From Pratylenchus scribneri (taxonomy: Eukaryota; Nematoda; Chromadorea; Rhabditida; Pratylenchidae), in the NCBI GenBank assembly GCA_030063045.1, contig JAQSEB010000002.1:4340001-4404000 (forward strand): a stretch of DNA of 64,000 nucleotides, written 5' to 3'. The notes beneath the pieces were generated by a model. It was not told the DNA's origin and ran no database searches. It worked only from the letters and a program-made list of their open reading frames with translations. Positions 21,247 through 33,400 of the stretch are shown here, in pieces (the first letter of the stretch is position 1; each line of letters begins with the position of its first letter). The position numbers and the translations under genes were made by a program.

Positions 21247-24200
21247 ATGGATGATCGGAAACGAAGAGGAGGCGAGAAGGATGTTCCAAAAAGCAGGTTC
21301 AAAACATTTTTATTTGCAACCGATAGGGTTTTGGCTCATATCTCAACGAGGTAGTTGCCAATTTAGGAAGGGATTGTACCATTTGAAAGCTGAAAATGTC
21401 CTCTACAATTTGGCCATTTTAAATTTTTTTTTAATTTCAAGCTTTAAAAAAGACATGTCTTTGAGTGAAATGAACCTGAATATTTGTGTTGGAGGAAAAG
21501 CCGCTTATTTTACAAATTATTTTAACATTTCAAAAACAATTAGAATTGGCCACTTTTTAGAGGACATTTAGGGCTTTCAAATGGCATATCGCCTTCCTAA
21601 ATTGGTTGCTTCCTTCTCGAGATATTTGTCAAAAGAATGAATCAGATACTGAATTCTTGTTTTTGTGAACAATTTGACCAATTTTTAAGGAGCACAAAAG
21701 AAAAGAAGGAATCAACAATGAAAGGAAGCAGCCTCAAAATGAAGGAGGAAAAGCTGAAAGAGCCCAAAAAGTTGAATAAAAGGGATGAGGCAATTTTGGC
21801 ACCAAAAAAGGCAGAAAAAGGGCGAAAAACAGAGGAGGAAAATGGGCGAATTAGAAGGCCGGAACGAAGAATAGAGGAAGAAAAGGGAAAACAGGAAAAA
21901 AAGGAAGAAAAGACGAAGAAGAAGGAAGAAGAAATGTCGATGAAGAAGAAAAAAGAGGAAGAGGAAGTGGAAGAATTTTATGAAGATGATTTTGAAGACT
22001 ATGAAAGCGATTTTGAGGCAGATGAAGAGGAGGAGGAAGAAGAGAATAAAGGAGGAGGAAAGGTTGGGAAAATATTTGTTGCCAGAAAGTTTTCTTGTCA
22101 ATCTTTATTTAAGGCCATATAACTTGGCCATAAATTAAGAGTTGAGTTTTAGAATTAGGCTTTAGGGGCTGGTAGTGTGCTAATAAGTATCAAAGAAGCT
22201 TGATTTGTCACAAATTATATTGTCAATGCGAATATAATGCCCATGTGCTTCTCCTATTCAACCTACCATGCCCCCACTTTTTGTCTAAACATCCTGTGAA
22301 GCTATCAATCAAATAGTATTGCCCTAATCTACTTTTTTAAACCAAATGTACACTTTTCCATCACACATTTGGCGACGCTCTTTTTTCACATTTTTCTGCA
22401 TAACAGATACCGTATTTTTTCTATTAGAAGCCCATGGGCTTATAAATTTCGTAGGCCTTCCAAGAGGATACTTTTCTGAAATTTTTGAGACAAAAAATGC
22501 GTATTTCGGCTTAATTTCACCTCTAAATTGGTCATTTTTGACATAAATCTTTCGAGGCATGGGCTTATTTTAGAGACTAGGTTTCTAGTTTCTACTAAAG
22601 ACTGGGCTTCTATTAGAATAAATACGGTAAATATATTTACTAAAGTCTAGTTCTTGGGCCGGCGGCTAATAAGGCTTCCGGAGAATAACCGGTGCGAGAG
22701 CTTAGTTAGGCCCAATCTCGCCCCGAACCACAGTCAGTGGTCCCGGGGAATAAGGACTATAATAGAGGTTATATGGGGCTTTTAGAATTCCAACAAGAAA
22801 AGTTTTCGACAAATTCATGAATTTTATCGTCAAATTATAATACTAGAACTAAGGTTGATGAAGTGGCCGTAAATGGAAATGCCGTAGAAGAAGAATCGTT
22901 GCTGATGAAGAAATTGGCAGCCGCCAGAAATAACAAGGAAAATGCCCGGAGGGATCAATCATCATTTGGCCCAGTGGAAAATGGTGGAGAAATGCCGCCA
23001 AAAGCAATGGAATTTGTTGAACAAAGGGAATTGGCAATTGGGAAACGGGAAACGGGAGAGGAAAGAAAGGAAATGAACAAAGAATGGATGATGGAATATT
23101 ACAGGGAGGTGGCCGGACAAAATGAACACAGGAAACAGGTTCATTCACATCCACATTGGGAATTGGAGGGAATTTTAGCCAGAATTTTCATTGGGGGATT
23201 GGCCAGAATTTGCTATTATTGTTGTAATTTGGCTAGAATTTAGCAATGGCTTTATGTCACTATTGGGCATTGGTAGATTTAAGCCACCATTTATCAGTGG
23301 CATTTGTCATTTTTAAGGGGAATTTGGCCAAAATTTTGTTAGAATTTGTCACATTTAGGGGTTTCAAAAATGGGCATTGACATTTGCACCACTTTTAAGG
23401 GATTTTAGCCTAAATTTTTCATTTGGCTTTTTTCCTTTCTTGGGGGAATTTTGACCAGAATTGGGCATTGGAATTGGCCCTATTAGGGGAATTTTGACCA
23501 AAATGTGTTGGCATTTGCCTAGTGGGAAAGAGGGAGGGGATTGAGAATTAAGGAGCTGGCTTTTTCCTATATTTGGTGGATTTGGGCCAAAATTTGTCAT
23601 TGTCATTTGCAGATGGGTACACAAACAGATGGACCTGACTTGAATGTTGGCTGCCAAACAGAAATGCCAAAAATGGAAGAAAGGCAAATGCAATCGGGTG
23701 AAATGATTGAATCAGAAGGAGGGGAACAGAGGACGACTGATCAACGGAAGAGACTGACATTTTTGAAGGAGACTAGCCAGGTGAGTAGAAATTGGTCTAG
23801 GCCATAAAATTCCAGCACATTCAAAATTCTATAAAGAAAAAATTTTTAACCTTTCCTATTCCCTATTGGATTGTTCGAGGTAAAAATAGTGGGAAAATGG
23901 GAATTAATTTTAGAATATTAATTAGCAAAAAAATAAACTTTTAATTAATTATAATTGACCATAAAATATTTATGTAATTGAACCCATATAATCGAGTAAA
24001 AAAAGGGAAAAAGAAACATTGACATTCCCTCAGGGCACTTTCTTCCCATCCTATATTCACAAAAAGGAACTTTTCTTCCAAAATTACCGTATATGCTCTT
24101 TTAATTTCCCCATAGGAAATAATTTTTCAAACCCTCAAGAATTGGTAAAATTTGGGTTCTTAATATGAGGACATTTTTGAATAAATTATAGCGAATTTTT

Positions 24201-27200
24201 TGAAGAGCTTTAGGGAACTATAAGAAAATGTAATAAAAAATTTTAGACTTCACTTTGCCATAGATAAATGGGTCCTCAAAGTCGATGGGGCGGAATTATT
24301 AGAGAGCGGGGAATTCAAAGAGCATATATGGTACCGTATTTCCATTTCCTTTTCTGCAAAAGCTAGAAGTTGAAGTTGATGTTTCCTGAGGGTGCCGAAA
24401 ATTCTCTATTAGATAGGATGCCCATTGGCTTATGAATTTCAGAGCTCTCTAGGGTGGGCTTATATTAGAGATTAGGCTTCTAATAGAAAATTTACGGTGT
24501 TTTAAAATGATTTGTCATTTTCTCCTTCACTTTTGCCAGTTAATTATTGGCCTTTTGAACCTTCCATCTTCATCCGAATCCACCAACATCAGTGGCAGTA
24601 GGAATTCAAGCAGCAATTTGTTGCCATTCAGTTCTGGCCATTCCATCCACTCATTGAATTCACTTTTCAAAGGTTTGCTAATTTAATTGAAATTTATTTT
24701 CCTAAATTTCATCCGTTTTTCCATCCCCTTTCAGCAGAAAATCGTATTTGTGCAATTGCCTTCAAGGCAAGTTTTTGGATCTTTTTTTAATGGGTATAGG
24801 ACATTTCAAGACCTGTTCTTTCGGCCTATTCATTGAAGTAAATTAACCAATTTTGGAAGGAAATAAACCATTTGAAAGCCCAAAGTGTGCTCTACAATTT
24901 GGCCATTTTAAATTTTATAAAATCCAGGCTTTAAAAAAAGTTACATGTCTTTGAGTGAAGTAAACTCGAATTTGTTTGTTTGGAAGAATAACCGCTTATT
25001 TTACAAATTATTTTAACATTTCAAAAATAATTAGAATTGACCACAGAGGACATTTAGGGCTTTCAAATGACATATCGCCTTCCTGAATTGGTTGCTTCCT
25101 TCTCGAGATATGGCCAAAAGAATATGGCCAATTACTGAAAATTATTGTTTCGTCTTTTTTAAATTATCTCGCATTATTTTTTAGAATCCACAAACAATTT
25201 GCCTTTGCGTTTATGTTTCCAATTCGGATGGTAAGCTTTATTTTTCACCCCACAAAAACCTTTTATACCTTCGAAACATAGATCCAATGCAAATGAGGAA
25301 AAGTTTTGGGGCTGAACTGTCTTTGGAAAATCCATCAAACAGCGGTGGATTTGGCAGACGGTAAATGCCCCAAAATTGGCGCAAAATATAATCCCAAAAA
25401 TTCATCTTGACAGTTTGATTTGTGCCGACCACGAAATTGTTTTCCTTCGATATTCCCTTGATGGTTCCTTTCTTTTCGCCGCATTGGTACACAAAAAATT
25501 GCAAATATTTGAAATAAATTCCCTGTGGGTATAGAAAGATGGCAGTTTGGTGGCATGGGATTTACTGAATGGAAATGAAGCAAAAATGAAAGGCAGCAAA
25601 TTGGCAATGCCAATCTTGAGGCCAATTGCCAACAGCGCATTCAATGTATTTTCTTCTGATGTCGATGAATTGGACAAATTGGATGTGCAAAAGATGGGCG
25701 AAAATTGGGCCGATTTGGGCATTATTGGCATGGAAATGTTGAAAGGAAGAGTGGGAAGAAGGTTGGTGGGTGGCTTTATTTGGGCATAATAATTTGGCAA
25801 AGTTTAACTCTTTGAAGAAATGAATTGTTTTCAATGAATTTGATTTCATTTTGGAGAGCTATGTTTTGGCTTTCGAGTGATAATAATCTTTAAATTAATT
25901 GGTTCATTGGTGGTCCGACAATTGGGCAGTGCGACAATTCGGCAGTACGACAATTAGGCAGTGCGACAATTCGGCAGTGATTTTTTTTCGTAAAAAAATA
26001 TGTATATAGGGTTAAACGATGATGGGGAATCCGAATATCGTATTAGTTTTTTAATAAAACAATTTTTTAAACCGTTTTCGGTATACAAACCGGTTTGAAA
26101 AAATCTGAACTTTAGTATTTTGGGTCATATTTTATACAATTCGACGCGTCTTGACGAGCTGATCACGAATCTGTCATTGGTTTCGCATAAAACCCAAAAA
26201 GAAAAAAGTTATGACCTTAAATTTGCATAAAGTACTTATTTCGTGACTAAAATGGTCATAACTTTTTTCTTTTTGGGTTTTATGCGAAACCAATGACAGA
26301 TTCGTGATCAGCTCGTCAAGACGCGTCGAATGGTATAAAATATGACCCAAAATACTAAAGTTCAGATTTTTTCAAACCGGTTTGTTTACCGAAAACGGTT
26401 TAAAAAATTGTTTTATTAAAAAACTAATACGATATTCGGATTCCCCATCATCGTTTAACCCTATATACATATTTTTTTACGAAAAAAAATCACTGCCGAA
26501 TTGTCGCACTGCCTAATTGTCGTACTGCCGAATTGTCGCACTGCCCAATTGTCATGGAACCGGTTCATTCTTTAGCTGAAATTCATCTCTAGAATAATAT
26601 TTATTTTTTGATTTTCCTTGGAATTTTTTTTGCATATTTACTAATTTCATTCCAGAAAAATTTTTTGCCTAGACGAATAAATGTGTTTTGCCTAAATGTA
26701 TTTCTTTTATTAGGAAAATGTGTTTTGCACGAATTCTTTCCGGAAAATGTATTTTGCACTATTTCTTTCCGGAAAATGTGTGTTGCTTAATTTCTTTCCG
26801 GAAAATGTGTTTTGCCTTATTTCTTTCCGGAAAATGTGTTTTGCCTAATTTCTTTCCGGAAAATGTATTTTGCCTATTTCTCTCCGGAAAATGTGTTTTG
26901 CCCAATAAAATGTGTTTTGCCTAATTTCTTTCCGGAAAATGTGTTTTGCCTAATTTCTTTCCGGAAAGTGTGTTTTGCCCAATAAAATGTGTTTTGCCTA
27001 ATTTCTTTCCGGAAAATGTGTTTTGCCTAATTTCTTTCCGGAAAGTGTGTTTTGCCTAATTTCTTTCCGGAAAATGTGTTTTGCCTAATTTCTTTCCGGA
27101 AAATGTGTTTTGCCTAATTTCTTTCCGGAAAATGTGTTTTGCCCAATAAAATGTGTTTTGCCTAATTTCTTTTCGGAAAATGTGTTTTTTCCTAATTTCT

Positions 27201-29364
27201 TTCCGGAAAATATATTTTGCACTATTTCTTTCCGGAAAATGTGTTTTAGCAGATGTACATCCAAAAATTAAACTACCTAATTCCTGGGCCATAATTCTGA
27301 GAATTTTAAGCCAGTCCAATTGTTTTCAATGTTATTAGATAGTTTTCTTTCAAGTTTTTAATTTGACATCAAAATATATTAAAATTAAATGCTTATCTTA
27401 TCACCCTATAAAGCCTTATGACCTAACGGGCTGCACCCGATTGGGGCATTAGCTAGGATAGGTATCCAAATTAAATTGATTCATCCAAATATAGGATTAT
27501 TGCCCAATTGGTGGTTTTGCATGAGTCCGGTTTGCTTCGTTGCTGGACGGCATCGGAAGAATTTGCTGGAAAAACATTCGAATTGGATGGATTTAGTCTA
27601 AAATCAAAATTACAATTGATGACCACTTCCAGTGCTCGATGCATTCCCAACAGCGGTGGTCAAACAATTTCAGGTCTTACAATTTTTAAGCCCTTGAAAT
27701 TGGCTAATAGAATTTGCATCTTGCTTGGCAATTTGTCCCCAATCTGCGGTGGCATTTGTTGGCACATCGAAGGGACGAATTCTACGGGTAAATCCCACAA
27801 ATGGGAAGGCCGATTGGCGCGATGGGCCATCCATATTCATTGCGGATCCAGGTAAAAGGGGGGGGGGGGAGGGATAGGGAACAATTGAGTACGGCTTATT
27901 TAGTATTTTATTAGTTTTAGAACCGTAACTCAACGAGGCAATAGCCAATTCAGTAAGGCGATATACCTTTTGAAAGCTCGAAGTGTCCTCTACAAAGTGG
28001 CTCAGTTAAATTTTATAAATTCTAAGCTTCAAAACAGTTACAATTCGTTGAATGGAATAAACCCGAATATTTACTTATTGGAGGAAAAGCCGCTTATTTT
28101 ACAAATTATTTTAACATTTCAAAAAGCAATTAGAATTGGCCACTTTTTAGAGGATAAGGCTTTCTAATTGCAAATTGCCTTCCTGGATTGGTTGCTTCCT
28201 TCTCGAGATATGGCCAAAAGAACGTCCAGGTACTCAATCGTCCTATTTTTTCATTTTCTATACTAATTTCCCCAACCAATTTAAAGATGGCAATTCGGAA
28301 GTGACCAGCATAAAATTTCCCAATTCTGCTGGTCCAAATGAATTTGCTACCAATTTTGCGGTAATTCCCCATTAAAAAAATGTAAAATTGTAATCGAAAA
28401 AAGACATCGACAATGGATCAAAGGATATTGCTCTTCAATTTAGCCAAAGCAGAACCGCATAAAATTGTGAGGGGCACATCCAATGTCAATGCCAATCATC
28501 ATAATCATTTGCCAATTCTTCTTGAATGGTCCCCGAGGCAAGTTTTACGTATTTGGATTATATAATGAATACAGTAAAAGTGGCAGTTTTTAAACAATTG
28601 GCATCTTGAAAAATGGCATAGGTCAAATTAGGCTCTTTTATTTACTTAAACATTTTTCCTGCCTATCCTCATAACCAATGTACCTAATTGGCCTTAAAAA
28701 AACCCCTTAGCCAAATTATATTTTATAATGATTACCTGATTTCGGATTTCTGGCCACAAAATCGTAAAATAAGTAAAAGTGCCTTTCCCATTTAGGTCTT
28801 TTATGAAATTTCCAAAACTATTTCTCTAACCTTAAAATAATCTATTTTTGTTTTTTTATTGCTTTTTCTAATGAAATTTTCCCTCAAAAATATGCCAAAA
28901 TAGGTAAAATAGGCCAAAAAATTATGTCAAAAATATGAAAAATAATGTTCAAAAACATTATTTATGTCCTTTTATCATCATCAAATCTGATACATGCAAG
29001 AGAAAGGCAAAAGCTAAAAATCCTTTCTTTTACTTATGGCCACAAATTTGGCCTCAAAAAATTCAAAGTTTATCATTTGTTCATTTCACAATTTACAGGT
29101 ACCAATCCACTCTTTATTCAATCCATGCCGGCGAGGAAATTATGGTTTTGAGGAGAGGGGACGATGGAAATATTGCCGGCAAAGAATCATTCCAATTCTA
29201 TCGGGAATTCCGCTCAAGAATTCATTCCACTTTGGCATGGACTGATCAATTCGGGAATGCATTTTTGGTAATGTAAAAATGTGTGGGGAAATTACTAAAA
29301 TTTTTGTGGATTTCAGGTATTTGGACTGTCAAATGGCGAAATGCATGTCCATTCCATAAAATAA
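21247..29364 (+). CDS. WDR60/DYNC2I1-like cytoplasmic dynein-2 intermediate chain
   Basis: An intermediate chain of the retrograde intraflagellar transport motor would act in cilia of sensory neurons. Sixteen exons: 21247-21296, 21690-22062, 22854-23138, 23613-23780, 24540-24672, 24735-24766, 25185-25230, 25282-25360, 25414-25486, 25535-25761, 27495-27673, 27711-27851, 28287-28360, 28404-28537, 29099-29267, 29317-29364. Phases agree and give 736 residues. The N-terminus (MDDRKRR), Lys/Glu-rich region with EDDFEDYESDFE, GTQTD motif and C-terminal WD40 blades match this family. Examples are DGSLVAWDLL, LHESGLLRCW, VAFVGTSKGRILRV, ILLEWSPR and VFGLSNGEMHVHS. Donors after 24766 and 28537 are GC (AG|GCAAGT). 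Shorter than the human protein (about 1066). Another WD40 intermediate chain is the main alternative. Confidence 0.78.
21325..21635. repeat. Palindromic MITE-like repeat (GGCGATAT family)
   Basis: In intron 1 of the WDR60-like gene, at the position equivalent to 3510-3835. Confidence 0.55.
22408..22629. mobile_element. Short TIR element (TACCGTATTT ends)
   Basis: Ends TACCGTATTTTTTCTATTAG and, inverted, TACCGTATTTATTCTAATAG. It is about 222 bp, with TA at each end as expected of a Tc/mariner-type MITE. It is in intron 2 of the WDR60-like gene and absent from the equivalent intron of copy A. Confidence 0.65.
24332..24498. mobile_element. Diverged copy of the TACCGTATTT element
   Basis: Starts TACCGTATTTCC and ends with AGGCTTCTAATAGAAAATTT then ACGGT. 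The inner phrase GCCCATTGGCTTATGAATTT also matches 22430-22450. It lies in intron 4 of the WDR60-like gene. Confidence 0.5.
24800..25130. repeat. Palindromic MITE-like repeat (GGCGATAT family)
   Basis: In the GC-AG intron 6 of the WDR60-like gene. It shows AAGCCCAAAGTGTGCTCTAC on one side and GACATATCGCCTTCCTGAAT on the other. Confidence 0.6.
25909..26561. mobile_element. Foldback transposon, near-perfect 650-bp palindrome
   Basis: The left and right halves are almost exact inverted copies meeting near 26225. It is flanked by the 8-bp direct repeat GGTTCATT (25901-25908 and 26562-26569). The extreme ends are related (GGTGGTCCGACAATTGG and inverted GGTTCCATGACAATTGG). Next to each end are tandem 16-bp units of the type GACAATTSGGCAGTRC. 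Each arm carries the motif TTCGACGCGTCTTGACGAGC. No coding capacity. It lies in intron 10 of the WDR60-like gene, transcribed with it. Confidence 0.9.
26690..27245 (+). repeat. 29-bp minisatellite
   Basis: About 18 units of the form GTGTTTTGCCTAATTTCTTT plus CCGGAAAAT, with several shorter 19-bp variants (GTGTTTTGCCCAATA plus AAAT). A 29-bp period is not a multiple of three, so it is not a protein repeat. It lies in intron 10 of the WDR60-like gene, just after the foldback element. Confidence 0.95.
27905..28220. repeat. Palindromic MITE-like repeat (GGCGATAT family)
   Basis: In intron 12 of the WDR60-like gene. The left side reads CAGTAAGGCGATATACC and the right side contains TTGCCTTCCTGGATTGG; the right terminal box is more diverged than usual. 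Confidence 0.55.
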
Positions 29365-30423
29365 TTTATTTTTGTTTATTTTTTATATTATTTTTGTGAA
29401 TAAAAATGACGCTCGGTATATATATGGTTGCAGCCGTGCATATTCTAACTATACTTCAGTCTATTTATTAGGGTAGTTTTTGTTTAGAATATTTCAATTT
29501 CAAATCGATTTAATCGGTTTGAACCTAAATCATGGCCAGAAAACATTTCAGGTTTAAAAGTTTAACATTTTTGGTTTAAACCTAAGACATGGCCAAGTGA
29601 AATTTTGGGTTTTTAAACCGTTTAACATTCTCAAAATTGAATAAATCTGGCCAGAATTGCCAAATGAACTAAATCGACCATTTCGAATCGAATGAATCAT
29701 CGATCATAAATTGCCAGTGTTTGCAACAATTCTATTTTTGGACAGTGTAATTCAAAATTGGCTAGCTGATTCTGATTTAGTTGAAAAAATCCGAATCGGA
29801 TGCATGTAAATATGTTGCATTTTCCTTTTCCCGATCAACGTATTATGTTGTTTTGAAAAGCATTGAAAATGGTAATGGCGTCAAGATTGATTGATTGAAG
29901 TAGTAAAACTGCCGGTGGAAAAGGGAAAACGACTGCGCTAATAGAAGGAAAACGAAACGCTGCAAACTGGTAATCCTCCCCTCTAAAAGCGGATGATGAT
30001 CGGTCGGCGACTGCTAAACGAGACCTACGGCAAATGGGCAAAATGGAGGGAATTGCTTCATTCATCTCTCGGAGATCTCCCATATCCAATGCCGCCACAA
30101 TCTTTGCTATGCTGACGGTGGCGGCTTCTCCTTTTCCCGGAACCGCCCAAGGGTGAATGGGCTGGATCGAGGCGTGTGCGTTTTTGATGGCGCAAACGAG
30201 GGGGAATGGGGCAAGAAAAGGGAGGAATGGCTTCTTGACCCTCTCGCGCACATTTGCCTCCTTGTCGCGCCAAACCAACCATCCTCTCGCCCAAAACCCC
30301 TCCTCTCCCAAAACCATTCCTCAACCATTCAAACACCGCCAAAATCAACGAAACGACCACTAAAGAGGGCTTCCCCTCCTTCAAATCTTCCTCAAATTTG
30401 CATCCATCAAAAATTAATCCAAA
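29365..30423. other. Intergenic region before the elongase
   Basis: Holds an inverted, shortened copy of the 61-bp family (29490-29720, ending near TCGAATGAATCATCGATCAT) and then a GC-richer stretch (29960-30400). In the latter several frames on both strands are open without protein-like conservation signals. It is probably promoter and 5'UTR of the elongase. Confidence 0.5.
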
Positions 30424-33400
30424 ATGCTGGGAATTGACGAGTTTGAAATCTACCGGGATAACAATACAAATTCTTTGCATTCGGACTATGTTTACAAGTA
30501 GGAAGGAAAAATCATTGAACTGGCACATTCATCCTTTCTCTTTTCACAGATATTCACTTCCCTTTGAGCGAGTTCATGACAAGGTAATTTGATGGGGAAT
30601 AGGGGAAAACACATTTACAATTACAAATCAGAATCAATTTACAAAACACAATTACAAATCAGAATAAAGCGAAACACAATTACAAATCGGAATAAAGGGA
30701 AAACACAATTACAATTAAAAATCAGAATCAATTTACAAAACACAATTACAAATCGGAATAAAGGGAAAACACAATTACAATTACAAATCAGAAGAGAGAA
30801 AAACACAATTACAATTACAAATCGGAAGAGAGAAAAACACAATTACAATTACAAATCAGAATAAAGGGAAACACAATTACAAATCGGAATAAAGGGAAAA
30901 CACAATTACAATTACAAATCAGAAGAGAGAAAAACACAATTACAATTACAAATCGGAATAAAGGGAAAACACAATTACAATTACAAATCAGAATAGAGAA
31001 AAACACAATTACAATTACAAATCAGAATAGGGGGAAAACACAATTACAATTACAAATCAGAATAAAGGGAAAACACAATTACAATTACAAATCACAATTA
31101 CAAATCAGAATAAAGGGAAAACACGATTACAATTACAAATCAGAATAAGGGAAAAACACGATTACAATTACAAATCAGAATAAAGGGAAAACACAATTAC
31201 AATTACAAATCAGAATAAGGGAAAAAGACAATTACAAATCAGAATAAAGGGAAAACACAATTACAATTACAAATCAGAACAAAGGAAAAACACAATTACA
31301 AATCAGAATAAAGGGAAAACACAGTTACAATTACAAATCAGAATAAAGGGAAAACACAATTACAATTACAAATCACAATTACAAATCAGAATAAAGGGAA
31401 AACACGATTACAATTACAAATCAGAACAGAGGAAAAACACAATTACAATTACAAATCAGAATAAAGGGAAAACACAATTACAATTACAAATCAGAATAAG
31501 GGAAAAAGACAATTACAAATCAGAATAAAGGGAAAACACAATTACAATTACAAATCAGAACAAAGGAAAAACACAATTACAAATCAGAATAAAGGGATAA
31601 TTACAAATCAGAATTAGGGAAAATATGAAAATCAAAATTACAATTATAAATTAGTAGAATCCCCACTTAGAAAGTAGAAAAAACTTATTTACATAAACAC
31701 ATATACTCTAGCAGAAGCAAAAAATGGGCCCCTAAAAATGTGACAAACCCAGCGGGAATATAAAATGGAATTCGTTTTCATCTTTTTATAATTACAGATT
31801 GGTTGGACGTTGTTTTTCCAGGTTGGCTTTACAAATAATATGTACCATTCCCCAAAAAACATTAATCCACAGCGTCATTGGCATCATTCCATCACGGTCT
31901 CACTCCTATACTATGCTTTCATTCGGTTTATTCAATTTCTGATGCGCAATCGCCGTCCATTCCAACTCAGTCGTCCACTCTTTTATTGGAATTTGAGTTT
32001 GGCCATATTCAGTTTTATTGGACTTTTGCGCTTTTCTGAGGTGTCTTTCTTCAATTTTTAAAAATATTTATCTAAAAACTAAAATACAGGATTTCTTGGT
32101 TAATTGGGCTGCTCAAGGACTACCATATGCCCTTTGCCATTCTTGCAATCGTGAGTTTTATTTGTTCACTAATTTAAGAAAAGAAATGATTGGTTTATTT
32201 ACAAACTTTAGTGGATAAAGCATTATTTTTTGCAATAAATATTAAAAACTGATATTGCTAAAGGCTATTGAAAATGACAAAGTGGTTTATAATGGTTCAG
32301 TAGGTGCTGTCGCGTTTCGTAAAAAGTGTAAAATGTTGCATTTCGTAAAAAAAGTGTAAAAATGTCGCGTTTCGTAAAAAAAGTGTAAAAATGTCGTGTT
32401 TCGTAAAAAAAGTGTAAAAATTGTTTTTTTTTTATTTGATCTCATTTAAATTTGTTAATCCAATAATATAACTTTAGAAGAAATTATTTGTCTATTTGTA
32501 ATTTGTATTTGTATGTCTCCAAATTTTCTTTTGAAGATGAATTGAGCTAATTTTTTATACTCGGGGTTTTCTGGGTTGATGAACATTGGTCGCCAATATC
32601 TAATTGGTTTTTGATTTGGCTAAGTCCTGCGCAGCTTGGCCTTAATTTATGGCCAACTTTGGTGATTTAGATTTTGCCGATGAAAATATCAAATATGGGG
32701 TAATCGATGGTGCTGAAGACGACGGTGATAATGATTTTCAATTTGTTTTGAGTTATGAGACATGAAGTAATCCTGAAGCGAGGAAAAAGACGAACATTAT
32801 GGTTGAACTAATAGAATAACAATTGCTAACATCTGATGACTGATGAGCCCCGAAGCGTCAAAAAAGACAAAATCAAATATGAACTAGTATTTTATAATTT
32901 TCCAAAAAAAAAACCTGAAACAGTGGCATATCGATTCCGCAATTCTGCCATATATTTATATATATATCTCTTCTTTTTTAATTTTAAATATTTTCAAAAA
33001 ATCAAAAAATTATATGTAATATTTACAATAGATTCTTGATGATATTTTTTATTATCATTTCTTTTGAACTAATTTAAAATAAATGTTATCTTATCATAAA
33101 ATCAATCAACATTTGTTCCAAATGAGTTTTACACTTTTTTTACGAAACGCGACATTTTTACACTTTTTTTACGAAACGCGACATTTTTACACTTTTTTTT
33201 ACGAAACGCGACATTTTTACACTTTTTTTACGAAACGCGACATTTTTACACTTTTTTTACGAAATGCAACATTTTACACTTTTTACGAAACGCACCCACA
33301 CGGGTTCAGTAATTTATTCTCGATCAATAAACCTTAAATTCACTCGATAGATCTCGGTTAAGATAGATGCATCATTTGATTATATTTCGACTTAAATTTA

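Larger units (their letters stand above)
17600..24050. repeat. Segmental duplication, copy B
   Basis: Counterpart of 1-6924. Here the block connects without interruption to the 3' exons of the aminopeptidase on the left and the WD40 exons on the right, so it is the copy with complete genes. It contains the 364-bp insertion at 17712 and a TIR element at 22408 that copy A lacks. Confidence 0.93.

Noticed and set aside
25238..25504. Minus-strand 88-codon open frame
   Set aside because: It is antisense to two in-phase WDR60-like exons (25282-25360 and 25414-25486), which explain the open frame.
26690..27245. Regular short repeats resembling a CRISPR array
   Set aside because: The 29-bp units are head-to-tail with no unique spacers, in a eukaryotic intron.
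29835..30528. Overlapping open frames on both strands upstream of the elongase
   Set aside because: No conserved motif, frame shifts between strands and no splice-consistent gene.
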